From Candidatus Dormiibacterota bacterium (GTDB lineage: Bacteria > Chloroflexota > Dormibacteria > Dormibacterales > Dormibacteraceae): a DNA stretch of 59,154 bases. Position numbers and translations under genes: made by a program. How positions within the stretch are numbered: position 1 is the stretch's first letter; each line of letters opens with the position of its first letter. Positions 15,244-22,937 of the stretch are shown here, piece by piece. The stretch is from the NCBI GenBank assembly GCA_003169845.1, contig PNAG01000024.1, positions 1-59,154 of the forward strand, read 5' to 3'. Under the pieces are notes generated by a model. The model did not search any database and was not told the DNA's origin. It worked only from the letters and a program-made list of their open reading frames with translations.

Positions 15244-16176
15244 ATGAGCGATTACGACGTGGTTATCGTCGGAGGGGGGCCAGCCGGGCTGGCGGCCGCC
15301 CTCTACACGGCCCGGATGGACCTGAAGACCGTGGTGATCGACCGCGGGCCCCTGGGCGGGCAGCTCCTCAACACGGAGCTGATCGAGGATTACCCGGGTT
15401 TCGAGTCGATCCTGGGGTCGGAGCTGGCGACCAAGATGGGCGAGCACTCTCGCAAGTTCGGCGTCGAGGTTCGCGATTTCGAGCCCGTCAAGGAGATCGA
15501 CGTCGAGGGCACCACCAAGGTGGTGCGCCTGGAGTCAGGCGACGAGGTGCGGGCACCCGCCCTGATCATGGCCGCCGGAGGCCTGCCGCGCTACCTGCAG
15601 GTGCCCGGCGAGAAGGAGTTCTGGGGCCGCGGCGTCAGCTACTGCGCCGTCTGCGATGGGGCGTTCTTCAAGGGTCAGGAGCTGGCCGTCGTGGGCGGAG
15701 GCGACGCCGCCGTGGAGGAGGGAGATTTCCTCACTCGCTACGCGTCGAAGGTGTACATCATCCACCGCCGCAGCGAGCTGCGGGCGCAGCCGATCCTCAT
15801 CGACCGCGCCAAGGCCAACCCGAAGATCGAGTTCATCTTCGACGCGCAGGTGAAGGAGATCGCCGGCGACAACAAGGTGCAGGTCGTGCGCTACGACCAG
15901 CACGGCGAGGCGCACGAGCTGGCCGTGGGCGGAGTCTTCATCTTCGTCGGCTTTGTGCCGAACTCAGCTCTGTTGAAGGTGCACGTCGATCACGATGAGG
16001 CCGGCTACATCGTCACGGATCGCAACATGCAGACGTCTGTGGACGGCATCTGGGCGGTCGGCGACGTCCGCTCGCAGCTGACTAAGCAGATCGCGACGGC
16101 TGTCGGCGATGGGACCACGGCCGCGGTGGCCGCGTCGATGTACGTGACCTCTCTCAAGGACACGGCCCGAGCCTAA
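15244..16176 (+). CDS. trxB: thioredoxin-disulfide reductase
   Basis: A 310-residue flavoprotein that passes electrons from NADPH to thioredoxin. FAD-binding GGGPAGLAAALYTAR (about 10-24), the redox pair C134-AV-C137 in SYCAVCDGAFFKG, the NADPH site VGGGDAAVEEG with HRRSELRA, and the C-terminal FAD motif GIWAVGDVR are all present. The HRR motif argues for NADPH use rather than the ferredoxin-linked variant. The ATG at 15244 is preferred; the longer frame upstream has no family match. It follows a FixX-like ferredoxin and overlaps the convergent DUF3048 gene by 4 nt. Confidence 0.95.
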   Translation: MSDYDVVIVGGGPAGLAAALYTARMDLKTVVIDRGPLGGQLLNTELIEDYPGFESILGSELATKMGEHSRKFGVEVRDFEPVKEIDVEGTTKVVRLESGDEVRAPALIMAAGGLPRYLQVPGEKEFWGRGVSYCAVCDGAFFKGQELAVVGGGDAAVEEGDFLTRYASKVYIIHRRSELRAQPILIDRAKANPKIEFIFDAQVKEIAGDNKVQVVRYDQHGEAHELAVGGVFIFVGFVPNSALLKVHVDHDEAGYIVTDRNMQTSVDGIWAVGDVRSQLTKQIATAVGDGTTAAVAASMYVTSLKDTARA

Positions 16177-17771
16177 GCGGTTACGTCGATCCAGACCAGG
16201 CCTGGGGGCAGGGTCAACGCCTGGCCGCCGTCGAGGGTGAAGGTCAGCGGGCTGTGGCTGTCGGTCGAGGTCCACGAGCCGGCGTACCGCATGCCTTTGT
16301 AGAAGACGTCGATGCGGCCGCTGCTGTCGAGATCGAAGTCATGGATGTAAGCGCCGTGGCCGTCGCCGACGTTGAGGAGCGATTCCTTCGTGTGCAGCGT
16401 GATCAGCATCTCGATCCGCAGGGGCTGTCCCAGGCTCGCGTCGGAGTAAGGATGTCCTTCTTCTGTTTTTTGATAGGTCCCGGCGCCCGCGTCGTATTGG
16501 TAGACCGAGTAGTGCTCGGCGACATTGATCGACGTCGCAGACGATCCCGCCGGCAGAACGGGCCTTGCCTTGGGAATCGTGAACGTCGGGATGCCTGAGA
16601 AGTAGTTGTCCTCCGCGGCCTTGACCAGCGGACCCTTGATCATCAGGTTGTCGGGCGCGTAGCGCGGCGGGCCGGCGCGGAACTGATACCCGATCGTGTC
16701 GAAGAACTGGGGCGTCGGGTCCGCAGCCGCCGCCGCGCGCGTCGCCTGCGACTCTCCGGACTGGAACAGAAGTCCTTTGTAATGGCGGCCGAGCTTCAGT
16801 GAGATGAATCGCGCCGAGCGCATCGGGCCGATCAGGTCCGGCGCGTTGTCGTACATCGCCGTCAGCCGTGTGATGCCGCCCTCGGCCAGGTATTCCCAAA
16901 CGATGTCCGCCGCCTGCAGCCCGTTCTGGTCGCGCGCGAACTCGTCGTTCGGAATCTGGATGAGGGCCGGGTATCTGAGCGCGGTCGTGTGCTCATGGTC
17001 GTGGTAGTAGATCCCGGTGTTGAAGGTGAACGTGCCTGGCAACAGGTGGCCAGTCTGGTCACGGCCGCCGGCGGCGACCTGCACTTGAAGAGGTCCGGAG
17101 GCGATGCCCGCCGTCGACACGGTCGCGCTTTTGTCATCGGTTGCCCAGTTGACGTTCACGACCTGCGCACCGAGAGTCACCTTCATCGTCTCCGGCTCCA
17201 TCGCATCGTTGAAGTTGAGCTTCAACGTGGTTCCCGGGTCGATCTCGGCCCCGTCGGTGAGGGCGGTGCCCGCGGGTCCGGTGATCGACGTGACGTGGGG
17301 CACGATCAGTGTCGTGAAGCTCCACGTGCTGCCCTGCACACGGTGATGGCCGACGTCATAGATCGTTTTCATCGTCACTGTGTAGGTGGTCAGCTCGGCC
17401 AGCCCCTTGCTCGGAGACCATGCGTACTGCGTCTGGCCGTCGACGGCGCTGATCGTGCCCGCGGCTCCCGGGCTGATCGAAAAAGCGGCCTGAACCACCG
17501 CGAGCGTTACCGGGCGGCTGAAGGCAAGGAGAATTCGACTGTCGGGCGGCACCTCCTTCTGTCCGCTCTTGATGTTCGTCGCGAATGTCGTGGGCAGCGT
17601 GTTTTCGTAGAAGAGGAAGGCCCCGATGCTCGTGAGGACGACGACCACGACCAGACCCACAGCCACCAACCCGCGACGAGGAAAGCGCGGCCGGCCTCGA
17701 GAAAATCGCCCGTGGCGCTGGGCCGGCGGAGACGGCGGCTCGATCTCTGGGAGTGACGTGGAAATGGACAA
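16173..17771 (-). CDS. membrane-anchored DUF3048/Ig-like protein
   Basis: A 532-residue surface protein. A proline-rich cytoplasmic N-terminus (1-30) precedes one membrane helix (about 33-54). Residues about 60-250 form two bacterial Ig-like strands sets (SRILLAFSRPVTLAVVQAAF, then TTLKLNFNDAMEPETMKV). A DUF3048 (YerB-like) domain follows with YPALIQIPNDEFARDQNGLQ split at its start, IGPMRSARFISLKLG and FQSGESQATRAA. DUF3048 function is not established. The start is TTG at 17771, with GATAAT on the minus strand at 17789-17784. It is convergent with trxB, overlapping it by 4 nt. Confidence 0.85.
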   Translation of the reverse strand: MSISTSLPEIEPPSPPAQRHGRFSRGRPRFPRRGLVAVGLVVVVVLTSIGAFLFYENTLPTTFATNIKSGQKEVPPDSRILLAFSRPVTLAVVQAAFSISPGAAGTISAVDGQTQYAWSPSKGLAELTTYTVTMKTIYDVGHHRVQGSTWSFTTLIVPHVTSITGPAGTALTDGAEIDPGTTLKLNFNDAMEPETMKVTLGAQVVNVNWATDDKSATVSTAGIASGPLQVQVAAGGRDQTGHLLPGTFTFNTGIYYHDHEHTTALRYPALIQIPNDEFARDQNGLQAADIVWEYLAEGGITRLTAMYDNAPDLIGPMRSARFISLKLGRHYKGLLFQSGESQATRAAAAADPTPQFFDTIGYQFRAGPPRYAPDNLMIKGPLVKAAEDNYFSGIPTFTIPKARPVLPAGSSATSINVAEHYSVYQYDAGAGTYQKTEEGHPYSDASLGQPLRIEMLITLHTKESLLNVGDGHGAYIHDFDLDSSGRIDVFYKGMRYAGSWTSTDSHSPLTFTLDGGQALTLPPGLVWIDVTA

Positions 17772-17789
17772 CGGGCCGCCGGGATTATC

Positions 17790-18059
17790 TCAGACTTTGC
17801 CGGGCCTCGGAAGCAGCGCGCGCAGGTAAGGGAATGTGTAGATCCCGGTCGCGTGGCCGCTGTCGAAGGCGATCTGAAGCGCGTACTGCCCGACGAGCGT
17901 GACGTCTTTGATGCTCAGCTCCTCGGGGCTCAGCGTCTTGACCCTGGAGAGGCGGCCAGGTGAGCCCATCTCACCGCGACACTCGGCGCATGGACACGCC
18001 CATCGGAGCTGCTCGGCGGAGTAGGTGATGCGGTTGCCGTCTTCCCAGGTGATCTCCAT
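17790..18059 (-). CDS. DUF971 domain protein, start uncertain
   Basis: About 89 residues that match DUF971, the domain at the N-terminus of gamma-butyrobetaine hydroxylase and often free-standing beside Mrp. LRWACPCAECRGEMGSPG gives the two paired cysteines typical of the metal-binding core, and GIYTFPYLRALL the C-terminal strand. The ATG at 18059 cuts into the first strand: the frame continues upstream as DPFPVNVDVDRARQTMEITW, which resembles family N-termini, but no ATG, GTG or TTG is found there; a CTG lies at 18116. The true start may be unusual. It sits directly downstream of mrp, a frequent pairing. Confidence 0.75.
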   Translation of the reverse strand: MEITWEDGNRITYSAEQLRWACPCAECRGEMGSPGRLSRVKTLSPEELSIKDVTLVGQYALQIAFDSGHATGIYTFPYLRALLPRPGKV

Positions 18060-18127
18060 CGTCTGGCGCGCACGATCGACGTCGACGTTGACAGGAAACG
18101 GATCGGGATCTTGCAGCGGTGCGGCGC

Positions 18128-19213
18128 CTAGTGGACGTTGATGACTGGAAGGAGACGAAACGACTGGATCGATGTGCGCGCGGCGACTTGCGACGCGATG
18201 TGCTCGAACGCCTTTGCGCCGGCGGAGTCGGGCCGCGAGATGACGACGGGAGTCCCCAGGTCGGCGTCCTCACGAATGCCCTCTTCGAGAGGAACCGCAC
18301 CGAGGAAGGGAACGCCGAGGCGCTTGGCTGCTGACTCCGCGCCACCATGGCTGAAGATCTCATGCCGGTGCCCGCAGCTCGGGCAGATGTACCAGCTCAT
18401 GTTCTCGATCAGACCAAGCGGCGTGACGTTCAGCTTCCGGAACATCTGGAGAGCTTTCACAGCGATATCGGTGGCCACGTCTTGCGGCGTGCAGACGATC
18501 GCCACGCCGGTGAGCGGGACGGCCTGCGCGAGCGTGAGTGACGCATCGCCGGTACCCGGAGGCAGGTCGATCACGAGGTAGTCGAGCTGGCCCCAGTCGA
18601 CCTGGATCATCATCGCTTCGATCGCCTTTCCCACCATCGGGCCGCGATAGATGGTCGGCTGCTCGCCGGGATAGATGTGGCCGAAGGACATCAGCTTCAG
18701 CCCGTGCGCCTCGATCGGTTGCAGCCGGCCGTTGACCTGCTCAGGCACCTGCCTGGACCCGGTCATGGCAGGAACCGATGGCCCGTAGATGTCCGCGTCG
18801 AGCAGCCCGACCGCCGCGCCGCTCTTGCGGAGCGCCGCTGCGATGTTGACGGCGACCGTCGACTTGCCCACGCCGCCCTTGCCGGATGCGACGGCGATCG
18901 TCTGCTTTACGCCGGGCAGGATCTCCGACGGCTTGGGCCGCATGAACGACTGGCGGACGTTGGCAGTCATGCGAACGTCGACGCCGGTCACGCCCGGGAT
19001 CTCGCCGACGAGGTCTTGCGCCTGCGACTTGAAGCGGTCACGGACCGGGCACGCGGGAGTCGTGAGCTCGAAGGTGAAGCTGACCTTGCCCTGAGGACTG
19101 ACCTCGAGCTCTTTGATCATGCCGAGGCTCACCACGTCGCGGCCGAGGTCCGGGTCCTGGATGTGGCCTAGCACTTCGAGGACTTGCAGCGATGAGGGGA
19201 CAGCCATCGTCAC
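18128..19213 (-). CDS. apbC: Mrp/ApbC Fe-S cluster carrier ATPase
   Basis: A 361-residue P-loop protein that carries and delivers [4Fe-4S] clusters. Residues about 10-85 form a MIP18/DUF59 domain (GHIQDPDLGRDVVSLGMI). The deviant Walker A motif SGKGGVGKSTVAVNIA begins near 110, LLDADIYGPSVP follows, and the cluster-binding CPSCG lies near 284. It is normal in length. GTG at 19213 and ATG two codons later are both possible; a TAACAT box sits 3-9 nt before them. The downstream DUF971 gene probably belongs to the same transcript. Confidence 0.93.
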   Translation of the reverse strand: MTMAVPSSLQVLEVLGHIQDPDLGRDVVSLGMIKELEVSPQGKVSFTFELTTPACPVRDRFKSQAQDLVGEIPGVTGVDVRMTANVRQSFMRPKPSEILPGVKQTIAVASGKGGVGKSTVAVNIAAALRKSGAAVGLLDADIYGPSVPAMTGSRQVPEQVNGRLQPIEAHGLKLMSFGHIYPGEQPTIYRGPMVGKAIEAMMIQVDWGQLDYLVIDLPPGTGDASLTLAQAVPLTGVAIVCTPQDVATDIAVKALQMFRKLNVTPLGLIENMSWYICPSCGHRHEIFSHGGAESAAKRLGVPFLGAVPLEEGIREDADLGTPVVISRPDSAGAKAFEHIASQVAARTSIQSFRLLPVINVH

Positions 19214-19499
19214 GGCATGTTACCGGGACTCGAAACCTGCGCCTCGCCCTTGGTCGGCGACCCCAAACCCTCATCCGCCAGTTTCATGCGGTTCTCGTTT
19301 TGTACGCATACCCGCACCGGCCAGCCGAATGCGGGTATCGGCTTCCGCGGATGTCAGCCGGCGCCTTCCCAAGTGGGCGCACCCCTGGCGGGGCCCTCCC
19401 TCTAATTTGGCTTCCTCCCCCAAGCCCACGCACCGTACCGCCGCTGAACTTACCTTGGACTCGGAGGCTTGATAACCCTGCCTGTTAATTTCGCGTCAC
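19214..19499. other. divergent intergenic region with competing hairpins
   Basis: 286 nt between mrp (minus) and the UDG gene (plus). I find no gene. A 9-bp perfect inverted repeat, ATACCCGCA/TGCGGGTAT (19303-19335), shares bases with a second pairing, AGCCGA/TCGGCT, so the two stems are mutually exclusive. Its minus-strand end resembles a tRNA T-arm (GGTTTCGAGTCCCG), but no tRNA can be folded around it. TTAATT lies 9 nt before the UDG start. It could be a regulatory leader of mrp. Confidence 0.35.
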
Positions 19500-20195
19500 A
19501 TGAACGGTCGCTCTGCGCTGCTCGCCCACCAATCCGCCTGCCGCGCCTGCCACGTGTGCGTCGACGACGGCATCATCCCCGAAGCCACTCCAACCTTCGA
19601 GGGACGGTGGGGCGCGCCCTTCTTCCTCGTCGGGCAGGCTCCCGGTCCGGTCGAGCGCGAGTCGCGCAGGCCGTTCTCAGGGCGCGCCGGCAAGGAGCTC
19701 GACCGCTGGATGCTGCGCGCCGGCTTCGAAAGCCCCGAGGAGTTCAGGCGCCTCACCTACATCGCCGCGCTCATGCGCTGCTTTCCTGGCCGCAATCGCG
19801 CAGGGAGCGGTGACCTCAAGCCGCCACCGGCGGCGGTCGCCAACTGCGCTCACTGGCTCGACGCCGAGCTTCGCATCCTGAAGCCCAGGGTGCTGATCCT
19901 CGTCGGACAGCTTGCAATCGCGCGGTTCCTTGGTCCGGGACGCCTGGAGGATCGCGTCGGGCGGCGTTTCGGCAAGGGGCCGGTGATGGTTCCGCTGCCA
20001 CATCCATCGGGCCAGAGCCGCTGGCTCAACGACCCGGCGAATCGCCAGCGGCTGACTATCGCGCTGACGCTGGTCGGGCAGCTGCGCTTGACCCTTGCGC
20101 CCGCGAGCGTAAGCCGGTCAAATAGCGACGGCGGCCCTGAGCAGCCGCACCGCGCACGGCGGGCAGCGACAAACGCGATCAGGAGGCAGACGTGA
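19500..20195 (+). CDS. iron-sulphur uracil-DNA glycosylase
   Basis: A 231-residue base-excision enzyme of the UDG superfamily, closest by eye to the thermostable-type family 4 group. Motif A is GQAPGP (45-50) followed by RPFSGRAGKELDRWM, and motif B is HPSGQSRWLN (168-177). Four cysteines, C14, C17, C94 and C116, can ligate the [4Fe-4S] cluster of this group. Motif A has Gln where family 4 usually has Glu, which may alter specificity. The last 40 residues are low-complexity. The gene overlaps the next by 4 nt (GTGA). Confidence 0.82.
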   Translation: MNGRSALLAHQSACRACHVCVDDGIIPEATPTFEGRWGAPFFLVGQAPGPVERESRRPFSGRAGKELDRWMLRAGFESPEEFRRLTYIAALMRCFPGRNRAGSGDLKPPPAAVANCAHWLDAELRILKPRVLILVGQLAIARFLGPGRLEDRVGRRFGKGPVMVPLPHPSGQSRWLNDPANRQRLTIALTLVGQLRLTLAPASVSRSNSDGGPEQPHRARRAATNAIRRQT

Positions 20196-20509
20196 AGTAT
20201 CTGTTGGTCTATTACGGTGGGGGCATGCCGGAGACGCCCGCGGCACAGGCGCGGGTTTTGAAGCAGTGGGGTACCTGGTTCACGAAGCTTGGGCCGGCGG
20301 TGGTCGACGGTGGAAATCCATTTACAGGCGCCGTCAACAAGGTCAAGGCGGACGGCACGATCGCGAAGGGTCCCATCGGCCGGCGCGCGACCGGCTACAG
20401 CATCCTCGAGGCGGCCTCGCTGGACAAAGCCACGAGGATGGCCAAGGCCTGCCCCATCGTGAAAAGCGGCGGAGAGATCGCCGTTTACGAAACCTTCAAC
20501 GCGATGTGA
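20192..20509 (+). CDS. YCII-related protein
   Basis: A 105-residue dimeric ferredoxin-like-fold protein. MKYLLVYYGGG, then WGTWFTKLGPAVVDGGNPF and GYSILEAASLDKATRMAKAC match the YCII/DGPF group, for which no general reaction is known. The start is fixed by a strong AGGAGG ribosome site 6 nt upstream of GTG 20192, one of the few clear Shine-Dalgarno sequences in the window. The GTG overlaps the UDG stop. rsmE follows after 17 nt. Confidence 0.88.
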   Translation: MKYLLVYYGGGMPETPAAQARVLKQWGTWFTKLGPAVVDGGNPFTGAVNKVKADGTIAKGPIGRRATGYSILEAASLDKATRMAKACPIVKSGGEIAVYETFNAM

Positions 20510-20526
20510 CGGCAGCCGGATAGCGA

Positions 20527-21195
20527 TTGCCAGCATTTTTCGCGCGCCGTGATGGTGCGCGTGCCGTGATCGAGGGCGGCGACGCGCGCCATCTCGCCCG
20601 CTCGCTGCGGGCGCGTGTGGGGGAGGAGATCGAGGTCATCGACCCGTCCGGTTTCATGCTGACGGTGCGTCTCGACTCCGTATCGCCGGACAGGGTCGAA
20701 GGCGAGGTCGTCGCCGAGCGACCGCACGCACCGGAGCCCGCGGCAAAGGTCACCATCGCGATCGCCAACATGCCGGCGCCCGCGCTCGAGCTCGTCCTAT
20801 CTCGATGCACCGAGGCGGGCGCCTACGCGTTTCACGTTTTCCAGGCCGACCGCAGCGTCGCGCGTGGAGACAAGGCCGAGCGCTGGGGGACCATCTGCCG
20901 CGAGGCGGCCATGCTGGCCGGCCGGCTGCGCGTCCCCGAGGTCGGCGCTCTCTCATCAATCGAAGACGTTCTGAAAAGGAGCGATCACCCCGTGATGCTT
21001 GTCCGTGGCGCGCCGCAACCGCTCGCCACGCTGGCGGCACCGCGCGATCTGACGCTGCTGATCGGCCCCGAAGGCGGATGGTCCGACCGCGAGCTTGCCG
21101 CCGTGGCGGTGAAGGCCGGCCTCGGTCCCCGCAACCTGCGCGCCGATACCGCCGCATTGGTGGGCCTTGCCGTCGCGCTCGCGATGCGTGAATAG
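20527..21195 (+). CDS. rsmE: 16S rRNA m3U1498 methyltransferase
   Basis: A 222-residue SPOUT-fold enzyme that methylates U1498 of 16S rRNA using S-adenosylmethionine. The N-terminal PUA-like part contains GGDARHLARSLRARVGEEI. The knotted C-terminal domain has LLIGPEGGWSDRE, the family hallmark, and LRADTAALVGLAVAL. It is slightly shorter than the usual 240 residues. The start is TTG at 20527. The last 22 bases, including the stop, are repeated 30 nt downstream. Confidence 0.92.
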   Translation: MPAFFARRDGARAVIEGGDARHLARSLRARVGEEIEVIDPSGFMLTVRLDSVSPDRVEGEVVAERPHAPEPAAKVTIAIANMPAPALELVLSRCTEAGAYAFHVFQADRSVARGDKAERWGTICREAAMLAGRLRVPEVGALSSIEDVLKRSDHPVMLVRGAPQPLATLAAPRDLTLLIGPEGGWSDRELAAVAVKAGLGPRNLRADTAALVGLAVALAMRE

Positions 21196-21258
21196 CGCTC
21201 GCCCGCGCTCGCGATGCCTGAATAGCTCGCCCGGGGTCGCCTTACCGGAATAGCTCGC
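21175..21258 (+). repeat. iterated copies of the rsmE 3' end
   Basis: A 22-nt unit that contains the rsmE stop codon (21175-21196) recurs with one mismatch at 21205-21226, and its GAATAGCTCGC core recurs again at 21248-21258. The copies fill the gap before nrtR. Similar copying of gene ends is seen after dnaJ and after the GGDEF/EAL gene. Confidence 0.7.
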
Positions 21259-21286
21259 TTCCACTGTCGCTTCGAATTGAGATAAG

Positions 21287-22054
21287 ATGCGGCATGGGAT
21301 GGCGGAGCGGATCGTCGAGGGCACTTTCTCCTCTGGCAGGCTCGCGGAGGCCAGCGGTCCGATCTCCGTGGACCTTGCGGTTTTCACGCTCGTCGGCCGG
21401 GAGCTGAGCGTGCTGCTGACCAAGCGGACAGAACCGCCCTATCCCGGCTTCTGGGCCCTCCCCGGCAGGCTGCGCCGGCCAGGCGGCTCTCTCGATACAC
21501 AGGCTCGAGCGCTCCAGGCGGCGGTGACCGGTATCGAAGGCGGCTGGATCGAACAGCTCAAGACCTTTCACCGGCCGCAGCAGGTGGATGCCGGCGGTCA
21601 CGTCGTCGTCCCCGGCCGCGACCCTCGCGGAGACGTACTCTCCGTCGCCTACATCGCCATCGTGCCGACCGCCCTTGCCGAGTCGTGCTCGGAGCGCGGC
21701 GCACCCGAGCAGCAGTGGCAGCCGGTACGAAGGCTTCCGGTGGAGATGGCTTTTGACCATCGCGAGATCGTCGACTACGCGGTGCGCCGCCTGCGCAGCA
21801 AGGTCGGGTACTCGTCGATCGGCTTTCAGCTGCTGCCTTCTGAGTTCACGATCACCGAGCTGCAGCAGGTCTACGAGGCGGTGTTGGGGCTCTCGATCAA
21901 CCGCGGCAACTTCTGGCGCAGGGTCGTCGACCGGGGCGTCATCGAGTCGACCGGCAAGGAGCGCAGCGTGCGCGGCAAGCGAGCCATCCTCTTCCGCTTC
22001 AGCCAGCAGGCCTTCGGCCTGCGCGAGGAGCCAGATGGTTTCATCGAAGCCTGA
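21287..22054 (+). CDS. nrtR: NrtR-type NAD repressor (Nudix-like + winged helix)
   Basis: A 255-residue regulator with an N-terminal Nudix-like domain (about 25-150) and a C-terminal winged helix (about 165-245) containing FTITELQQVYEAVLG and INRGNFWRRV, as in NrtR. NrtR proteins bind ADP-ribose or related NAD metabolites and release NAD-gene operators. The Nudix box REUxEE glutamates are lost here (RALQAAV, about 75-81), so it should sense rather than hydrolyse. It overlaps nadC by 20 nt and leads nadC-nadA-nadB, so it is very likely the local NAD-synthesis repressor, autoregulated with the operon. I could not define an operator by eye. Confidence 0.87.
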   Translation: MRHGMAERIVEGTFSSGRLAEASGPISVDLAVFTLVGRELSVLLTKRTEPPYPGFWALPGRLRRPGGSLDTQARALQAAVTGIEGGWIEQLKTFHRPQQVDAGGHVVVPGRDPRGDVLSVAYIAIVPTALAESCSERGAPEQQWQPVRRLPVEMAFDHREIVDYAVRRLRSKVGYSSIGFQLLPSEFTITELQQVYEAVLGLSINRGNFWRRVVDRGVIESTGKERSVRGKRAILFRFSQQAFGLREEPDGFIEA

Positions 22055-22937
22055 ACGTCGCACGACGCGGCGAGGGCAACGCCCCGCGCAGCGGCCTGAT
22101 GATCTCGACGCCCTGGTGGCGGCCGCGCTCCGCGAGGATCTCGGCGGCGAATCGGGCGACATGGACGTCACCACTCATTTCGTCGTCGACGCGGACCTGA
22201 TGGGTGAGGCGCGAGTCATCGCCAAGCGTGGTGGAGTCTTGAGTGGTGGCGATGTCGCGGCGCGGGTGTTCGAAAATGTTAATCCGCCTTGTGAATATCT
22301 CGCCGTCAAGCCTGACGGCGCGCGGCTTAAGCCCGGCGACGAGGCCGCCCGCGTGGTGGGGTCGCTCGCCTCGATCCTGACCGCCGAGCGTACCGCGCTG
22401 AATTTTCTTCAGCAGCTCTCCGGCATCGCGACCGTCACGCGCGGCTACGCGGACGCCCTCGCAGGGTATCCCGGGGTGACGCTGCTCGACACGCGCAAGA
22501 CCACGCCGGGACTGCGTTTTCTCGAGCGCGCGGCGGTGCGAGCGGGCGGTGGGCACAACCACCGCGACGGCCTGTGGGACGCCATCCTCATCAAGGACAA
22601 CCACGTCGCCGCGGCGGGCGGTGTGACCGAGGCGATCAATCGGGCCCGGCGTGCGCTTATGCCGGTCGAGGTCGAGGTTGACACGCTGGAGCAGCTGGGC
22701 GAGGCCCTGGCTGCGGGCGCGGAGATGATCCTGCTGGACAACATGTCGCCCGATCTCATGCGGCGCGCCGTTGAAATGACCGCGGGCCGCGCGAGGTTGG
22801 AAGCGTCCGGGGGAATGACGTTGGAGGGAGCCGTGGCGGCGGCCAAGGCGGGGGTGGATCGCATTTCGGTGGGCGCGCTGACGCATTCCGCGCCGGCCCT
22901 GGACCTGAGCCTGGAGGTCACGAGGACATGGCGGTAG
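22035..22937 (+). CDS. nadC: nicotinate-nucleotide pyrophosphorylase
   Basis: A 300-residue quinolinate phosphoribosyltransferase: it converts quinolinate and PRPP to nicotinate mononucleotide, CO2 and pyrophosphate. TAERTALNFLQQLSGIAT, LDTRKTTPGLR, GGGHNHRDGL, IKDNH and a VEVEVDTLEQ segment are the active-site blocks. The start is placed at ATG 22035, inside the end of nrtR; the frame continues upstream only as a shadow of nrtR. About 20 extra basic residues precede the usual N-terminus. It overlaps nadA by 10 nt. Confidence 0.95.
   Translation: MVSSKPERRTTRRGQRPAQRPDDLDALVAAALREDLGGESGDMDVTTHFVVDADLMGEARVIAKRGGVLSGGDVAARVFENVNPPCEYLAVKPDGARLKPGDEAARVVGSLASILTAERTALNFLQQLSGIATVTRGYADALAGYPGVTLLDTRKTTPGLRFLERAAVRAGGGHNHRDGLWDAILIKDNHVAAAGGVTEAINRARRALMPVEVEVDTLEQLGEALAAGAEMILLDNMSPDLMRRAVEMTAGRARLEASGGMTLEGAVAAAKAGVDRISVGALTHSAPALDLSLEVTRTWR

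Noticed and set aside
15244..16176. A ferredoxin-dependent flavin thioredoxin reductase
   Set aside because: The neighbouring ferredoxin invites this reading, but the NADPH-binding GGGDAAVEEG and HRRSELRA motifs are kept.
19214..19245. A tRNA gene on the minus strand
   Set aside because: The T-arm-like GGTTTCGAGTCCCG is there, but no anticodon arm or acceptor stem can be formed at the right distances.
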